Below are positions 63,971 to 64,000 of a stretch of 64,000 nt of DNA, piece by piece. The stretch lies in contig NZ_CP036276.1 in assembly GCF_007747995.1 (NCBI RefSeq), positions 3,339,001 through 3,403,000 of the forward strand, in the 5' to 3' direction. Each line of letters starts with the position of its first letter. The stretch's first letter is position 1. The notes under the pieces are model-generated. The model ran no database searches and was not told the DNA's origin. It saw only the letters and a list, made by a program, of their open reading frames with translations. Position numbers and translations under genes: made by a program. Source of the stretch: Symmachiella dynata. Lineage in GTDB: Bacteria; Planctomycetota; Planctomycetia; Planctomycetales; Planctomycetaceae.

Positions 63971-64000
63971 CAGTTCCCCCTATTATTGATGCATTTTTCC

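Overview
The window reads as chromosomal DNA of a planctomycete (Planctomycetia, probably order Planctomycetales). The basis is family content, not a database search: a DUF1559-like protein, a PEP-CTERM protein, secreted DUF1080, WD40 and SUMF1-type proteins, PilZ, a multihaem cytochrome fused to TPRs, and a tyrosine integrase ending in a tRNA-encoded GDTGLEPVTSSV tail. No CRISPR array, rRNA or insertion sequence was seen.

Layout. 1-11.3 kb: ordinary genes (PilZ protein, queF, a dihaem cytochrome c peroxidase lipoprotein, a glutathione peroxidase, a DUF1080 protein, floA with a zinc-ribbon partner, a DUF374 acyltransferase, an antiporter with a PTS EIIA domain) and a 71-aa gene that appears to start at ATC. 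11.3-13.1 kb: a large membrane protein. 13.24-22.97 kb: an integrative element of about 9.7 kb in the 3' end of a tRNA-Val(UAC) gene, bounded by 23-bp direct repeats. It carries an HsdR_N-like nuclease fused to a P-loop NTPase, a GYF-GYF-TM-KTSC protein, an unknown protein, an iteron-like array, an AlpA-like regulator, a D5/SF3-like ATPase, an XRE regulator and the integrase. The att core lies inside the integrase reading frame, so integration appears to swap a 71-aa integrase tail for six tRNA-encoded residues.

23-31.7 kb: a GTPase, a secreted WD40 protein, a FabI-like reductase, a DUF1559-like protein, and leuA behind a complete leucine attenuator (promoter, Leu-rich leader peptide, antiterminator, terminator), then a PEP-CTERM protein. 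31.8-43.8 kb: a cupin, an EEP-fold hydrolase, a GT39 transferase, two very large secreted proteins (SUMF1/repeat and WD40), and a seven-haem cytochrome c with TPRs.

44.3-52.4 kb: an inorganic-carbon uptake operon: a sigma54-type promoter, dabA, dabB, a second NuoL/M-like gene, and a SulP transporter whose C-terminus looks like a SbtB/PII domain. 52.5-60.2 kb: an electrophile/redox cluster (MBL hydrolase, DUF4437 cupin, quinone oxidoreductase, NmrA-like reductase, TetR regulator, AhpD-like protein, SDR, HAD), with three similar GACCG..GGTC sites suggesting one TetR regulon. 60.3-64 kb: a minus-strand operon rich in YCII (DGPF) domains fused to VOC and DinB domains, plus DoxX and a helix-hairpin-helix protein.
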